Source: an uncultured Atopobium sp. (GTDB taxonomy: Bacteria > Actinomycetota > Coriobacteriia > Coriobacteriales > Atopobiaceae). From it: a stretch of DNA of 18,081 nucleotides. Shown here one piece after another: positions 1 to 6,936 of this stretch. Position 1 is the stretch's first letter; the number at the start of each line of letters is the position of its first letter. Location of the stretch: positions 1-18,081 of the forward strand of contig CAKAPZ010000008.1 in NCBI GenBank assembly GCA_916720015.1, in the 5' to 3' direction. The notes under the pieces are model-generated. The model saw only the letters and a program-made list of their open reading frames with translations. It searched no databases and was not told the origin of the DNA. The translations under genes and the position numbers were made by a program.

Positions 1-942
1 GCTGCTATGGCTGTTGTTCTTCTTTCCATTACGCTGCTTATGTTTGTTGTTCAGAAGTTTGTACTGGAAGCAAAGAGCACGTCTACACTTTCGGGCAAAG
101 CAACGCGAGCTAGGATGCTTATTACAGACAACTCAGTTCGCATTCCACTTACCATTCTTTGCGCGCTGGTAGCACTCTTTGTTATTGGTATGTACCTCTG
201 CGTTCCTTATGGTTCGTTTGTTCGTTCCTGGGGCTCTAATTACGAGTTAACAACAAAGTGGTTTGAGCAGGTATTTACTAAGTACCACGGCTTGCAGGCG
301 TTTAGTGACTCGTTTATGCTCTCACTCATTGCAGCACCAATCACTGCTCTGCTTTCGATGATTATTTCTTATCTGGTAGTAAAACGTCGCTTCCGTGGCC
401 GTGGTTTTATCGAGGCTGTATCCATGCTTGCTATGGCAGTCCCTGGTACGGTTTTGGGCGTTGGCTATATTCGCGGTTTCTCAAGCGGCGTTATGCACAC
501 AGGATTTTTGCAAGGCCTGTATGGCACGGGACTTATCCTGATTATTGTCTTTGTCGTGCGTTCGCTTCCTACAGGAACACGCTCGGGCATCTCGGCACTT
601 CGACAGATTGATAAATCAATTGAGGAGTCCGCATACGACATGGGCGCCGACAGCTTTACGGTGTTTATGACCGTTACGTTGCCGCTAATTAAAGATTCGT
701 TCTTGTCTGGCCTGGTAACAGCGTTTGTCCGCTCCATCACCGCAATTTCTGCAGTTATCCTCTTGGTCACACCAGAGTTCCTGCTCATCACCGTTCAGAT
801 TAATGAGTTTGCCGGTAAGGGTTCATATGGTATGGCCTGCGCCTTTGCAACAATTCTGATTGTTATTACCTATGGCTCGGTATTGCTTATGAATTGGGCC
901 ATCAAACACTTTGGCACCAGCCGAGCACTCAAGGAGGAGTAA
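1..942 (+). CDS. ABC transporter permease, C-terminal part (FbpB/AfuB-like), truncated by the window edge
   Basis: The reading frame is open from the first base, so the gene begins upstream; the ATG at position 7 is probably internal. About 313 residues are visible. They form hydrophobic membrane spans separated by short loops. A binding-protein-dependent permease signature (EAA loop) lies at visible residues about 207-230, with the EES-Y-MGA core followed by TLPLI. A large extracytoplasmic loop with SWGSNYELTTKWF precedes it. This fits the second half of the fused two-domain permeases of the Fbp/Afu/Pot group. The gene ends in an AGGAGG-containing stretch (931-939) that serves as the ribosome binding site of the ATPase gene 3 bases later, so the two are translationally close. 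The substrate cannot be read from the sequence. Iron(III) is the usual annotation, but some AfuABC systems import hexose phosphates and related ones import 2-aminoethylphosphonate. Confidence 0.85.
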   Translation, partial: AAMAVVLLSITLLMFVVQKFVLEAKSTSTLSGKATRARMLITDNSVRIPLTILCALVALFVIGMYLCVPYGSFVRSWGSNYELTTKWFEQVFTKYHGLQAFSDSFMLSLIAAPITALLSMIISYLVVKRRFRGRGFIEAVSMLAMAVPGTVLGVGYIRGFSSGVMHTGFLQGLYGTGLILIIVFVVRSLPTGTRSGISALRQIDKSIEESAYDMGADSFTVFMTVTLPLIKDSFLSGLVTAFVRSITAISAVILLVTPEFLLITVQINEFAGKGSYGMACAFATILIVITYGSVLLMNWAIKHFGTSRALKEE

Positions 943-945
943 CAC

Positions 946-2025
946 ATGGCTACAGAGAAAAAAGGCGTTCGCCTTGAGCACATTTCCAAGATTTATCAGG
1001 ATCAGAAGACTGGAAAAGACTTCTACGCAGTTCAAGACGCTAACATCACTATTGCTCCTGGCGAGTTTGTTACGCTGCTTGGCCCTTCTGGCTGCGGAAA
1101 GACCACTATTCTGCGCATGATTGCTGGTTTTGAGAGTCCTGATGAGGGAAAGATCTTCCTTGGCGCTGAGCAGATTGATGAGCTTACTCCAAACAAGCGC
1201 GATACTGCCATGGTGTTCCAGAGCTATGCGCTACTTCCTCACTACAACATCTTTGACAATGTTGCCTATGGCCTCAAGCTTCGCAAAATGGACAAGGCAG
1301 TAATTCGCGAGAAGGTCCTTCACATCCTTGGTCTTGTTGGACTTGAGGGCATGGAAGAGCGCATGACCAACCAGCTTTCTGGTGGTCAGCAGCAGCGTGT
1401 TGCTTTGGCACGTGCTCTGGTTATTGAACCAAGCGTGCTCCTCTTTGACGAGCCTCTCTCAAACCTCGACGCTAAGCTCCGCGTTGACATGCGTAACGAG
1501 ATCCGTCGCATCCAGCAAGAGGCTGGTATTACCGCCATCTACGTCACACATGACCAGTCAGAGGCAATGGCGCTTTCAGACAACATCATCATTATGAAAA
1601 AGGGTGTTGTGGACCAAGTTGGCGATCCTCAGACGGTTTACTATCACCCAGCAGACGAGTTTGTTGCAGACTTTATTGGTGAGTCAAACTTCCTGCATGC
1701 AACCATTGCAGACAAGCTTGATTCTGAGACTGCTCTTTGCCGCTTTGAGAGCCATGAGTTTGAGGTCAGCGGATGTTCTCACCTGGACAAGGGTAAGGAA
1801 TGCTGCATTGTTCTTCGTCCAGAGTCTGCACGCCTTGCTGACGAGGGAACACTTGCCTGTGAGGTAGTTCTTTCTCGATTCATGGGTCACTACCAGAACT
1901 ACCACGTTATGGTAGGCGATACTCTCATCAAGATTACGGACTTCAATCCTCGTACCCACAAGATTTACAACGTTGGTGACCATGCCTTTGTTGACTTCAC
2001 CAAAGATGAGGTCCACGTTCTGTAA
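946..2025 (+). CDS. ABC transporter ATP-binding protein (FbpC/PotA-type, with TOBE-like C-terminus)
   Basis: This 359-residue protein is the nucleotide-binding subunit that powers import through the upstream permease at the cytoplasmic membrane. All ABC ATPase motifs are present: Walker A GPSGCGKT (46-53), Q-loop FQSYALLPHYN (Q92), signature LSGGQQQR (144-151), Walker B VLLFDEP (164-170), D-loop SNLD (172-175) and the switch histidine in VTHDQSEA (H202). Residues after about 240 form the extra regulatory TOBE-like domain typical of the FbpC/PotA/MalK group, and the total length fits that group. The start has an AGGAGG site inside the end of the permease gene, 3 bases away, indicating one operon. 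A strong terminator follows at 2050-2085. The substrate is unresolved because the binding-protein gene lies outside the window. Confidence 0.9.
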   Translation: MATEKKGVRLEHISKIYQDQKTGKDFYAVQDANITIAPGEFVTLLGPSGCGKTTILRMIAGFESPDEGKIFLGAEQIDELTPNKRDTAMVFQSYALLPHYNIFDNVAYGLKLRKMDKAVIREKVLHILGLVGLEGMEERMTNQLSGGQQQRVALARALVIEPSVLLFDEPLSNLDAKLRVDMRNEIRRIQQEAGITAIYVTHDQSEAMALSDNIIIMKKGVVDQVGDPQTVYYHPADEFVADFIGESNFLHATIADKLDSETALCRFESHEFEVSGCSHLDKGKECCIVLRPESARLADEGTLACEVVLSRFMGHYQNYHVMVGDTLIKITDFNPRTHKIYNVGDHAFVDFTKDEVHVL

Positions 2026-2049
2026 GCGCTTTGGTTAAAGCAGTAACGT

Positions 2050-2085
2050 ATGGCGAGAAGATCAGTTGGTCTTCTCGCCATTTTT
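2050..2085 (+). terminator. Rho-independent terminator built from two inverted GGCGAGAA copies
   Basis: A perfect 12-bp stem pairs ATGGCGAGAAGA (2050-2061) with TCTTCTCGCCAT (2070-2081) around an 8-base loop. The T run (2081-2085) follows directly. It ends the ABC operon. Both stem arms are full copies of the GGCGAGAANNNC motif (2052-2063, and 2068-2079 on the minus strand). The convergent regulator gene stops 2 bases after the T run. Read leftwards the hairpin lacks a T run, so it is mainly a plus-strand terminator. Confidence 0.9.
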
Positions 2086-2086
2086 G

Positions 2087-3091
2087 TCAGATGGTTGATT
2101 TGAGCCAGTTTAGTTTGCAGGTGAGCAGCTTATGTTCAGGCTCAAGCGAGGGATCCTTGATTCTTTTAAGGAGCATCTTGCAAGCGGCATAGCCCTCTTC
2201 ATAGACAGGCTCGACAATGGTTGAGATACTTTTAACGGGCAGGTCAGTCCAATCAGTGTTATTGAATCCCAACAGACCAACTTGCTCTGGAATTACTGTT
2301 TCATAGGATTGCAGTGCACTGTAAACACTTTTAAGAGCCCATTGATTTGGCACAAATACCAGTGTTTTCTTTGATGGAAGAATGTGATTATTGAGCCATT
2401 GCGTGATGGCAGAGATAGAGAGCGTATTTTGCTCCATGGTGAGGCGCTCGTGAGATTTATTTGAGGCCTCTAAGGCATCAGTGAAGCCAGATTCTCGTTC
2501 AATTCTGGTACGACCTTTTGGCTCTCCACCAATGATTAAAAAGTTTTCGTATCCGCGTTCAATGCAGTGCGACGCTGCTGAATACACACCGTCGTAGAGG
2601 TTACTTTTTATCCAGGATGTATTAAGGGCAAGAAGGTCGCAGTCAAAATAGACAACTGGTTTTCCAACTTTAGCAATTCGTCTATCTACCGCTCTGAATT
2701 GATTGGTGGGCTGGATAAGCATGCCATCTGCTCCAATTGAAAGCATTTTCTCAACCCAGTCAGCTTCAAGCGTGGGGTCAAAACGAGAATTGCAAATAAT
2801 TGTCTGATATCCAGCTTCAAGAGCAGCATCTTCAATACCGTTAGTCATTTGAGCTGCCCAAGCATTAGTGTTGTCCAGGATGAGAACAGCAATAATTCCA
2901 GAGCTCTTCTTAACCATTGCTTGAGCTTGGGCGCTTGGAATATATCCCGTATTTTCAATTGCTTTTTTGATACGTTGCTTAGTTGCTTCGGACATCTTTT
3001 CAAAGTGTCCGTTAAGGTAATTCGAAACGGTGGCAATAGACACATTTGCTAATTTTGCAAGGTCAATGATAGTGGTCTTAGACATTGGCAC
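2087..3091 (-). CDS. LacI/GalR-family transcriptional regulator
   Basis: About 334 residues. The N-terminal helix-turn-helix (residues about 8-30, TIIDLAKLANVSIATVSNYL then NG) is the canonical LacI-type DNA-binding headpiece, including the hinge-side YIPSAQAQAM segment. The remainder is a periplasmic-binding-protein-like sugar sensor domain starting at GIIAVLILDNTNAW. Two starts are possible: GTG at 3091, with GGTGA 5 bases upstream, or the in-frame ATG at 3085, which matches the usual family N-terminus (MSKTTIIDL) better. The gene diverges from the PTS genes, and CG-centred palindromes lie between them. By family precedent it represses those genes until a sugar or sugar phosphate binds, and it likely autoregulates. 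The effector is unknown. Confidence 0.92.
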   Translation of the reverse strand: MPMSKTTIIDLAKLANVSIATVSNYLNGHFEKMSEATKQRIKKAIENTGYIPSAQAQAMVKKSSGIIAVLILDNTNAWAAQMTNGIEDAALEAGYQTIICNSRFDPTLEADWVEKMLSIGADGMLIQPTNQFRAVDRRIAKVGKPVVYFDCDLLALNTSWIKSNLYDGVYSAASHCIERGYENFLIIGGEPKGRTRIERESGFTDALEASNKSHERLTMEQNTLSISAITQWLNNHILPSKKTLVFVPNQWALKSVYSALQSYETVIPEQVGLLGFNNTDWTDLPVKSISTIVEPVYEEGYAACKMLLKRIKDPSLEPEHKLLTCKLNWLKSTI

Positions 3092-3129
3092 TCATTTCAC
3101 CGAAATTTTTACAATGTACTTGCAAAACA

Positions 3130-3139
3130 TAAACGTTAG
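3130..3139. promoter_or_regulatory. Candidate LacI-family operator, regulator-proximal
   Basis: The sequence TAAACGTTAG is centred on a CG and shares the TAAACGTT core with the perfect site at 3163-3176, 35 bp away. It lies upstream of the regulator gene, where it could mediate autoregulation. Imperfect, so moderate confidence. Confidence 0.45.
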
Positions 3140-3159
3140 TGAGTGTGCTGGATTTCACG

Positions 3160-3188
3160 TTGGTTAAACGTTTAACAAAATTCATCAT
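3160..3188 (+). promoter_or_regulatory. Weak candidate promoter for the PTS operon
   Basis: TTGGTT (3160-3165) and CATCAT (3183-3188) are 17 bases apart, each matching about four of six consensus positions. The perfect LacI operator overlaps the -35 element, which would suit repression. The match is poor and the true start could be elsewhere in this gap. Confidence 0.3.
3163..3176. promoter_or_regulatory. Main LacI-family operator between regulator and PTS genes
   Basis: GTTAAACGTTTAAC is a perfect 14-bp palindrome centred on CG, the form typical of LacI/GalR-family operators. It sits in the divergent gap, near a weak candidate -35 region for the PTS genes (TTGGTT at 3160-3165). Confidence 0.7.
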
Positions 3189-3202
3189 AACACAAGGTAG
3201 AT

Positions 3203-3212
3203 TAGACGTTTA
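3203..3212. promoter_or_regulatory. Candidate LacI-family operator, PTS-proximal
   Basis: TAGACGTTTA differs by one base from the core of the perfect operator and is centred 38 bp downstream of it. Its position, just after the likely PTS transcription start, would suit a blocking or looping role together with the other sites. Confidence 0.45.
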
Positions 3213-3267
3213 CCGAAATCCTCTTTTAAAAAAGATTGAAACAATGCAAAGTATGAGTTGGAAACGT

Positions 3268-3305
3268 ACGTCGAAAAGACGTGCTCGTGCGCCCCGCATA
3301 GGGGC
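3268..3305 (+). other. Two small hairpins in the PTS leader
   Basis: ACGTC-GAAAA-GACGT (3268-3282) and GCCCC-GCATA-GGGGC (3291-3305) are two adjacent perfect 5-bp stems, in the untranslated leader about 30 bases before the IIB start codon. There is no T run, so this is not an obvious terminator. It does not match a riboswitch class that I recognise. Confidence 0.4.
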
Positions 3306-3335
3306 TCACAACTTACTTTGCGAGAGGACATAACC

Positions 3336-3656
3336 ATGAACGTCGTTGCTGTATGCGCATGCACGGTTGGAATTGCTCACACCTGGATGGCAAAAGAGGC
3401 CATTGAGAAAGAGTGTGAGCGTCGCGGCTATGAATTCAAGGTAGAGGCTCAAGGCGGTTATGGCATTGAGAACGAGCTTGAACAGGACGAAGTTGACGCT
3501 GCTGACGTTGTTCTTCTCGCCATTGCAATTGGTATCGAAGGCGACGAGCGTTTTGACGAGAAACGCGATGAGGGTCGCGTTCTAACGTTGGATCCTTCGC
3601 TGGCTATCGCAGATCCAGCAAAGGTTATTGATCAGGTAGTTGCGCTGGCTGAGTAG
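3336..3656 (+). CDS. PTS fructose-family subunit IIB
   Basis: This 106-residue cytoplasmic phosphocarrier accepts a phosphoryl group from IIA on a cysteine and passes it to the sugar entering through IIC. The N-terminus VVAVCACTVGIAHTWMA is the fructose-type IIB active-site loop. Cys9 is the likely phosphorylated residue. The usual C-P-T-G-IAHT is here C-T-V-GIAHT, with an additional Cys7. The rest fits the small Rossmann-like IIB fold, and the length matches stand-alone IIB proteins. The ATG at 3336 is chosen because GAGAGGA lies 7 bases upstream; an earlier in-frame start has no such site. The IIC gene follows after 44 bases. A GGCGAGAA-type motif lies in the gene at 3510-3521 on the minus strand. 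Confidence 0.9.
   Translation: MNVVAVCACTVGIAHTWMAKEAIEKECERRGYEFKVEAQGGYGIENELEQDEVDAADVVLLAIAIGIEGDERFDEKRDEGRVLTLDPSLAIADPAKVIDQVVALAE
3510..3521 (-). repeat. GGCGAGAANNNC motif copy
   Basis: Minus-strand copy (GGCGAGAAGAAC) inside the IIB gene. One of 12 exact copies in the window. Confidence 0.8.
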
Positions 3657-3700
3657 CAAGCGCGTAAGTGATAACGCAAGGAAGAAGAGAGGAGAAACCC

Positions 3701-4771
3701 ATGGCAGAGGAAAAGAGTCCCTCAGTTTTGGGCAAGGTCGGTAAAGACCTTCTAAAGGCGTTTAACACTGGTGTTTCGTACTTTATTCCTATTGTCGTAG
3801 TTGGCGGAGTCTTCTTGGCCTTCTCGCTGGCTACAGGAACTGCAGGAAAAGACGGTATTGAAGTCACCAATCCTTTGATGCAGAGTCTCAACCTTATTGG
3901 TATGGCTGGCATCAAGATGATGATTCCTGTCCTTGCTGCTTACATTGCCTATTCTTTGGGCGGAAAGCCTGCCCTGGCACCTGGTTTTGTCCTTGGTTAC
4001 CTGGCAAGCAACCCTGTTCCTGTAGGCGAGGTCCAGGTTTCTACTGGCTTCTTGGGTGCAATGGTCCTTGGCGTTGCTGCCGGCTATCTTGTCCAGTGGA
4101 TGAAGAGCTGGAAGGTTAATAACACCATTCGCACCATCATGCCAATTCTGATTATCCCAAGTTTGTCTTCACTGGCTCTTGGCATGCTCTACATCTACGT
4201 TTTAGCAGCTCCACTTGGTGCATTCATGGACTGGCTGACCAGCCTGCTTTCAAGCCTTCAGGGCGGTTCCGCAGTTGTTCTTGGTATTGTAATTGGCCTT
4301 ATGACCGCATTTGATATGGGTGGCCCAGTTAACAAGACTGCTTCTACTTTCACCATGGCTCTTATGACCGCAGGTGTTTATGGCCCTAACGGCGCATTCC
4401 GTGTTGCAGTTGCTATTCCTCCACTGGTCTGCGGTGTTGCATCTCTTATTGCTCGCAGCAAGTTTGACGACACTGATAGGCAGATGGGTATCTCTGCAGT
4501 CTTCATGGGACTCATTGGTATTACTGAGGGCGCAATTCCCTTTGCTGTTAAGGATCTTGCACACACCCTGCCTGCAATTATGATTGGTTCTGCAGTTGGT
4601 GCTGGTCTTGCTGCTTGGCACGGCATTGAGTGCTTTGTTCCTCACGGTGGCATGATTGTTGCTGCAGCTACAAACAACATTGCCCTCTACACCCTTGATA
4701 TGGCAATTGGCGTTGCAGTAGGTGTTGCAATCCTTGTTCTTACCAAGCCAAAGCTTGAGGACAACAAGTAA
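3701..4771 (+). CDS. PTS fructose-family subunit IIC (sugar permease)
   Basis: This 356-residue integral membrane protein is the translocation subunit that works with the IIB just upstream. About eight to ten hydrophobic segments are visible, starting with FNTGVSYFIPIVVVGGVFLAF. Family-typical segments include TAFDMGGPVNKTA, the GITEGAIPFA signature thought to form the sugar-binding region, and CFVPHGGMIV near the C-terminus. The length is normal for a stand-alone fructose-type IIC with no fused IIA or IIB. The ATG at 3701 has AGAGGAG 7 bases upstream. The 44-base gap to IIB and shared direction indicate an operon. No IIA gene is in the window, so a IIA must come from another locus. The true sugar is unknown. 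Confidence 0.9.
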   Translation: MAEEKSPSVLGKVGKDLLKAFNTGVSYFIPIVVVGGVFLAFSLATGTAGKDGIEVTNPLMQSLNLIGMAGIKMMIPVLAAYIAYSLGGKPALAPGFVLGYLASNPVPVGEVQVSTGFLGAMVLGVAAGYLVQWMKSWKVNNTIRTIMPILIIPSLSSLALGMLYIYVLAAPLGAFMDWLTSLLSSLQGGSAVVLGIVIGLMTAFDMGGPVNKTASTFTMALMTAGVYGPNGAFRVAVAIPPLVCGVASLIARSKFDDTDRQMGISAVFMGLIGITEGAIPFAVKDLAHTLPAIMIGSAVGAGLAAWHGIECFVPHGGMIVAAATNNIALYTLDMAIGVAVGVAILVLTKPKLEDNK

Positions 4772-4776
4772 CACAC

Positions 4777-4788
4777 GGCGAGAAACGC
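4777..4788 (+). repeat. GGCGAGAANNNC motif copy
   Basis: Intergenic copy (GGCGAGAAACGC) 5 bases after the IIC stop codon. It is not part of a hairpin that I can see. Confidence 0.8.
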
Positions 4789-4835
4789 ATGCACCTTGAG
4801 GTCTTTGACCTTAAAAATTGAAGTTAAAAGGAGAG

Positions 4836-4868
4836 GGGCGTAGGGATTCAACCCCCACGCCCTTCTTA
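4836..4868 (+). terminator. Possible attenuator or partial terminator between IIC and the GatZ-like gene
   Basis: GGGCGT (4836-4841) pairs with ACGCCC (4857-4862), extended inward by GGG with CCC after a bulge. It is followed by a broken T-rich stretch, TTCTTATT. The weak tail suggests incomplete termination inside the operon, which would lower expression of the downstream gene. Confidence 0.5.
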
Positions 4869-4871
4869 TTA

Positions 4872-4888
4872 CCAAGAAACACTCTTGG
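4872..4888 (+). other. Hairpin next to the GatZ-like ribosome binding site
   Basis: CCAAGA (4872-4877) pairs with TCTTGG (4883-4888) around AACAC. It ends where the GGGAAGGGG ribosome binding site begins, 12 bases before the ATG at 4901. It could modulate translation or protect a processed mRNA end. Confidence 0.4.
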
Positions 4889-4900
4889 GAAGGGGTAATT

Positions 4901-6181
4901 ATGGAAAAGCTACCAATCAAAAAAGCTGTTGAAGGGTTGCTTAAGCTTCAGGACACAGGAAGGTCCGCCACGCTGTTAGGAATTGGACCAATGTCACCCA
5001 ACCTGCTTCAGGCAGCTTTTGAACTTGGTAGAGATTGCGATTTTCCTCTGATGTTTATTGCATCTAGAAACCAGGTAGACCTTGATGAACTTGGTGGAGG
5101 ATACGTAAATTCTTGGGATCAGAAGCGTTTCTCGGAAGATATTGCTGAAGCAGCTCAGAAGGTTGGTTTTGACGGACTGTATTACCTCTGCCGCGACCAC
5201 GGTGGTCCTTGGCAGCGCGACGAGGAGCGCAACGCTCACCTTCCAGAAGATGAGGCTATGGAGCTTGCCAAGAAGTCTTATCTTGCCGACATGCTTAACG
5301 GTTTTGACCTGCTGATGATTGACCCAACTAAGGATCCTTTTGAGATTGGCAAGGTTATTCCGCTTGATGTGGTTCTTCGCCGTACAGTTGATTTGATTGA
5401 GTGGTGCGAGAAGGAACGTGTTTCTCGCGGTCTTCCTGAGATTGGTTATGAGGTTGGTACCGAGGAAACAAACGGTGGCCTGACCTCTACCGACAAGTAT
5501 CACACCTTCATTGAGCAGCTTAAGAGTGAGCTGACCGCAAAAGGACTGCCTATGCCAACCTTTATTGTTGGACAGACAGGAACACTTACGCGCCTTACTG
5601 AGCAGGTTGGTCACTACGATTTTGAGGCTGCTATTAGCCTTGCTGAGATGGCCAAGAGCTACGGCGTTGGTCTTAAGGAGCACAATGCAGACTACCTTGA
5701 TGACGTGACGCTGCTTGAGCACACTCCTGCAAATGTAACCGCTTCAAACGTAGCTCCACAGTATGGAACAGAGGAGACTCGCGCATATTTGAAGCTTTGC
5801 GATGTAGAGGATCTTCTGGTTAAAGAAGGTCTCCTGAAGGCAGACGAGGTTTCCGGCTTGAGAAACACCCTGTTGGTCAAGGCAATTGAGACTGAGCGTT
5901 GGCGTAAGTGGATGGTGGGTGACCAGGTCAATCTGACTGTTGAGCAGATTCTTGCTGATCACAAACTGTCGCTGGATATTCTTGATATTTCTGGTCATTA
6001 TGCATTTAATAACGACGAGGTCAAAGCCGCAACTGAGCACCTGTACAAGAACCTTGCTCAGTTTAATATTGATGGTCAGCGTTTTGTTGTTGATCACATC
6101 AAACGTCCTCTTCGTCAGTATGTTGAGTGCTATAGACTTGAGGGAGTTACTACGCGTATTCGTAAGGCACTGGCAGAGTAA
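4901..6181 (+). CDS. GatZ/KbaZ-family protein (tagatose-bisphosphate aldolase subunit or sugar-phosphate epimerase)
   Basis: A 426-residue cytoplasmic protein of the family annotated as the non-catalytic subunit of class II tagatose-1,6-bisphosphate aldolase. Visible landmarks are CRDHGGPW (97-104), IDPTKDP (140-146), YEVGTEETNGG (183-193), VGQTGTLTRLTEQVGHYDF and the C-terminal HYAFNN...HIKRPLRQYVECYR region. Length is typical (about 420-430). Classic GatZ/KbaZ works with a catalytic GatY/KbaY subunit, but none is encoded here. Some members of this family are reported to be 4-epimerases acting on tagatose 6-phosphate and fructose 6-phosphate. That would fit a gene behind a PTS importer: the phosphorylated sugar could be converted directly to a glycolytic intermediate. 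The ATG follows AAGGGG by 6 bases. The family is clear; the reaction is inferred. Confidence 0.85.
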   Translation: MEKLPIKKAVEGLLKLQDTGRSATLLGIGPMSPNLLQAAFELGRDCDFPLMFIASRNQVDLDELGGGYVNSWDQKRFSEDIAEAAQKVGFDGLYYLCRDHGGPWQRDEERNAHLPEDEAMELAKKSYLADMLNGFDLLMIDPTKDPFEIGKVIPLDVVLRRTVDLIEWCEKERVSRGLPEIGYEVGTEETNGGLTSTDKYHTFIEQLKSELTAKGLPMPTFIVGQTGTLTRLTEQVGHYDFEAAISLAEMAKSYGVGLKEHNADYLDDVTLLEHTPANVTASNVAPQYGTEETRAYLKLCDVEDLLVKEGLLKADEVSGLRNTLLVKAIETERWRKWMVGDQVNLTVEQILADHKLSLDILDISGHYAFNNDEVKAATEHLYKNLAQFNIDGQRFVVDHIKRPLRQYVECYRLEGVTTRIRKALAE

Positions 6182-6227
6182 GTGCTCGTGCTTTCAGACA
6201 CGGTGTTTTGCCGTTGTAACGCCTTTG

Positions 6228-6245
6228 CTGTCCAATTTTGGACAG
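6228..6245. repeat. Perfect inverted repeat CTGTCCAA-TT-TTGGACAG
   Basis: Two 8-base arms around TT lie 46 bases after the GatZ-like stop and just before the terminator. There is no T run. It could be an operator or a 3' stem. A looser pair of the same TTGGAC/GTCCAA arms occurs at 6886-6909. Confidence 0.5.
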
Positions 6246-6260
6246 ATAGCTGACAAACCT

Positions 6261-6299
6261 AAGAGGTCGAAGGCTTTTTGCTTTCGACCTCTTTTCTTG
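6261..6299 (+). terminator. Rho-independent terminator of the PTS/GatZ-like operon
   Basis: The 11-bp stem AAGAGGTCGAA (6261-6271) with TTCGACCTCTT (6283-6293) encloses an 11-base loop. It is followed by TTTTCTTG. Confidence 0.9.
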
Positions 6300-6350
6300 T
6301 GCGATGTATCATAGAGAACAATAGTTACAAAAACGACGCTAAGGAGCGGC

Positions 6351-6809
6351 ATGGCCGAAAACAACGAGCGCAAAGATGGAGTTTCTCCCCAGCTTGATAT
6401 GCTCTCAACTGAGCTGCTTGGAGATGCGTTTGACCTGCTTGCAGATGGCCAATCACTGAACGTTTTGCTTGTAGTTGAGGATGCAGCAGGCACGGTTGCA
6501 AGCTATGAGTTCTCCGATGACGGCCCAGAGGAGCTGCTTGAGGGTGCCCATAAGCGCGTGCTTGACCTGGCAAAACAGAAGGGCGATAAAGAAGCGGGAC
6601 TTGAAGAGCCTGTTCGCTATGCGCTTGTATATGAGGGAGCCATTCAACTGCTTAAAGAGGGTGGTTACGAAGATGCCGTGCTTCTTGAGTTTGGCGAGAA
6701 GGGCTATAAGAGTTTCTCGGCATATTCTTTAGTTCACGGAAAAGGCCAAGGCGACCAGTTTGTGTGGTCTGATCCTGCTCCAGCAGGGGAGCTTGAGCCA
6801 CTTCTGTAA
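6351..6809 (+). CDS. Small acidic protein of unknown function
   Basis: A 152-residue soluble protein that I do not recognise. It has no signal peptide, membrane span or known catalytic motif. The composition is strongly acidic (many Glu/Asp). The order is a polar N-terminus, a helix-prone stretch LDMLSTELLGDAFDLLADGQ, a beta-like core LNVLLVVEDAAGTVASYEF, a central charged helix, then ALVYEGAIQLL...DAVLLEFGEKGYKSFSAYSLVHG. The alternating strand/helix pattern suggests a small alpha-beta fold. AAGGAG lies 4 bases before the ATG at 6351, and coding-like codon use supports a real gene. It follows a terminator and precedes typA by 127 bases, so it may be a single-gene unit or be co-transcribed with typA. 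A GGCGAGAANNNC copy falls in frame at 6694-6705 (encoding Gly-Glu-Lys-Gly). Confidence 0.75.
   Translation: MAENNERKDGVSPQLDMLSTELLGDAFDLLADGQSLNVLLVVEDAAGTVASYEFSDDGPEELLEGAHKRVLDLAKQKGDKEAGLEEPVRYALVYEGAIQLLKEGGYEDAVLLEFGEKGYKSFSAYSLVHGKGQGDQFVWSDPAPAGELEPLL
6694..6705 (+). repeat. GGCGAGAANNNC motif copy
   Basis: Plus-strand copy (GGCGAGAAGGGC) inside the small acidic protein gene. Confidence 0.8.
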
Positions 6810-6885
6810 TGAAAAAGCTGCGTTCATTGAAATTTCTGGACGTTCTAGGCACGTAATTGCACTAAAGTTCTAAAGCTGATAAAAA

Positions 6886-6909
6886 TTGGACCTGAAGTAG
6901 CAAGTCCAA
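6886..6909. repeat. Loose inverted repeat upstream of typA
   Basis: TTGGAC (6886-6891) and GTCCAA (6904-6909) flank 12 bases in the typA leader. The arms equal the core of the perfect repeat at 6228-6245. The meaning is unclear. Confidence 0.3.
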
Positions 6910-6936
6910 ACACATACCTTCGAGAGATAGAGACTT

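Noticed and set aside
3258..3335. Upstream in-frame extension of the PTS IIB gene
   Set aside because: The extension overlaps the leader hairpins, lacks a ribosome binding site, and precedes the well-placed GAGAGGA-ATG that gives the normal IIB N-terminus.
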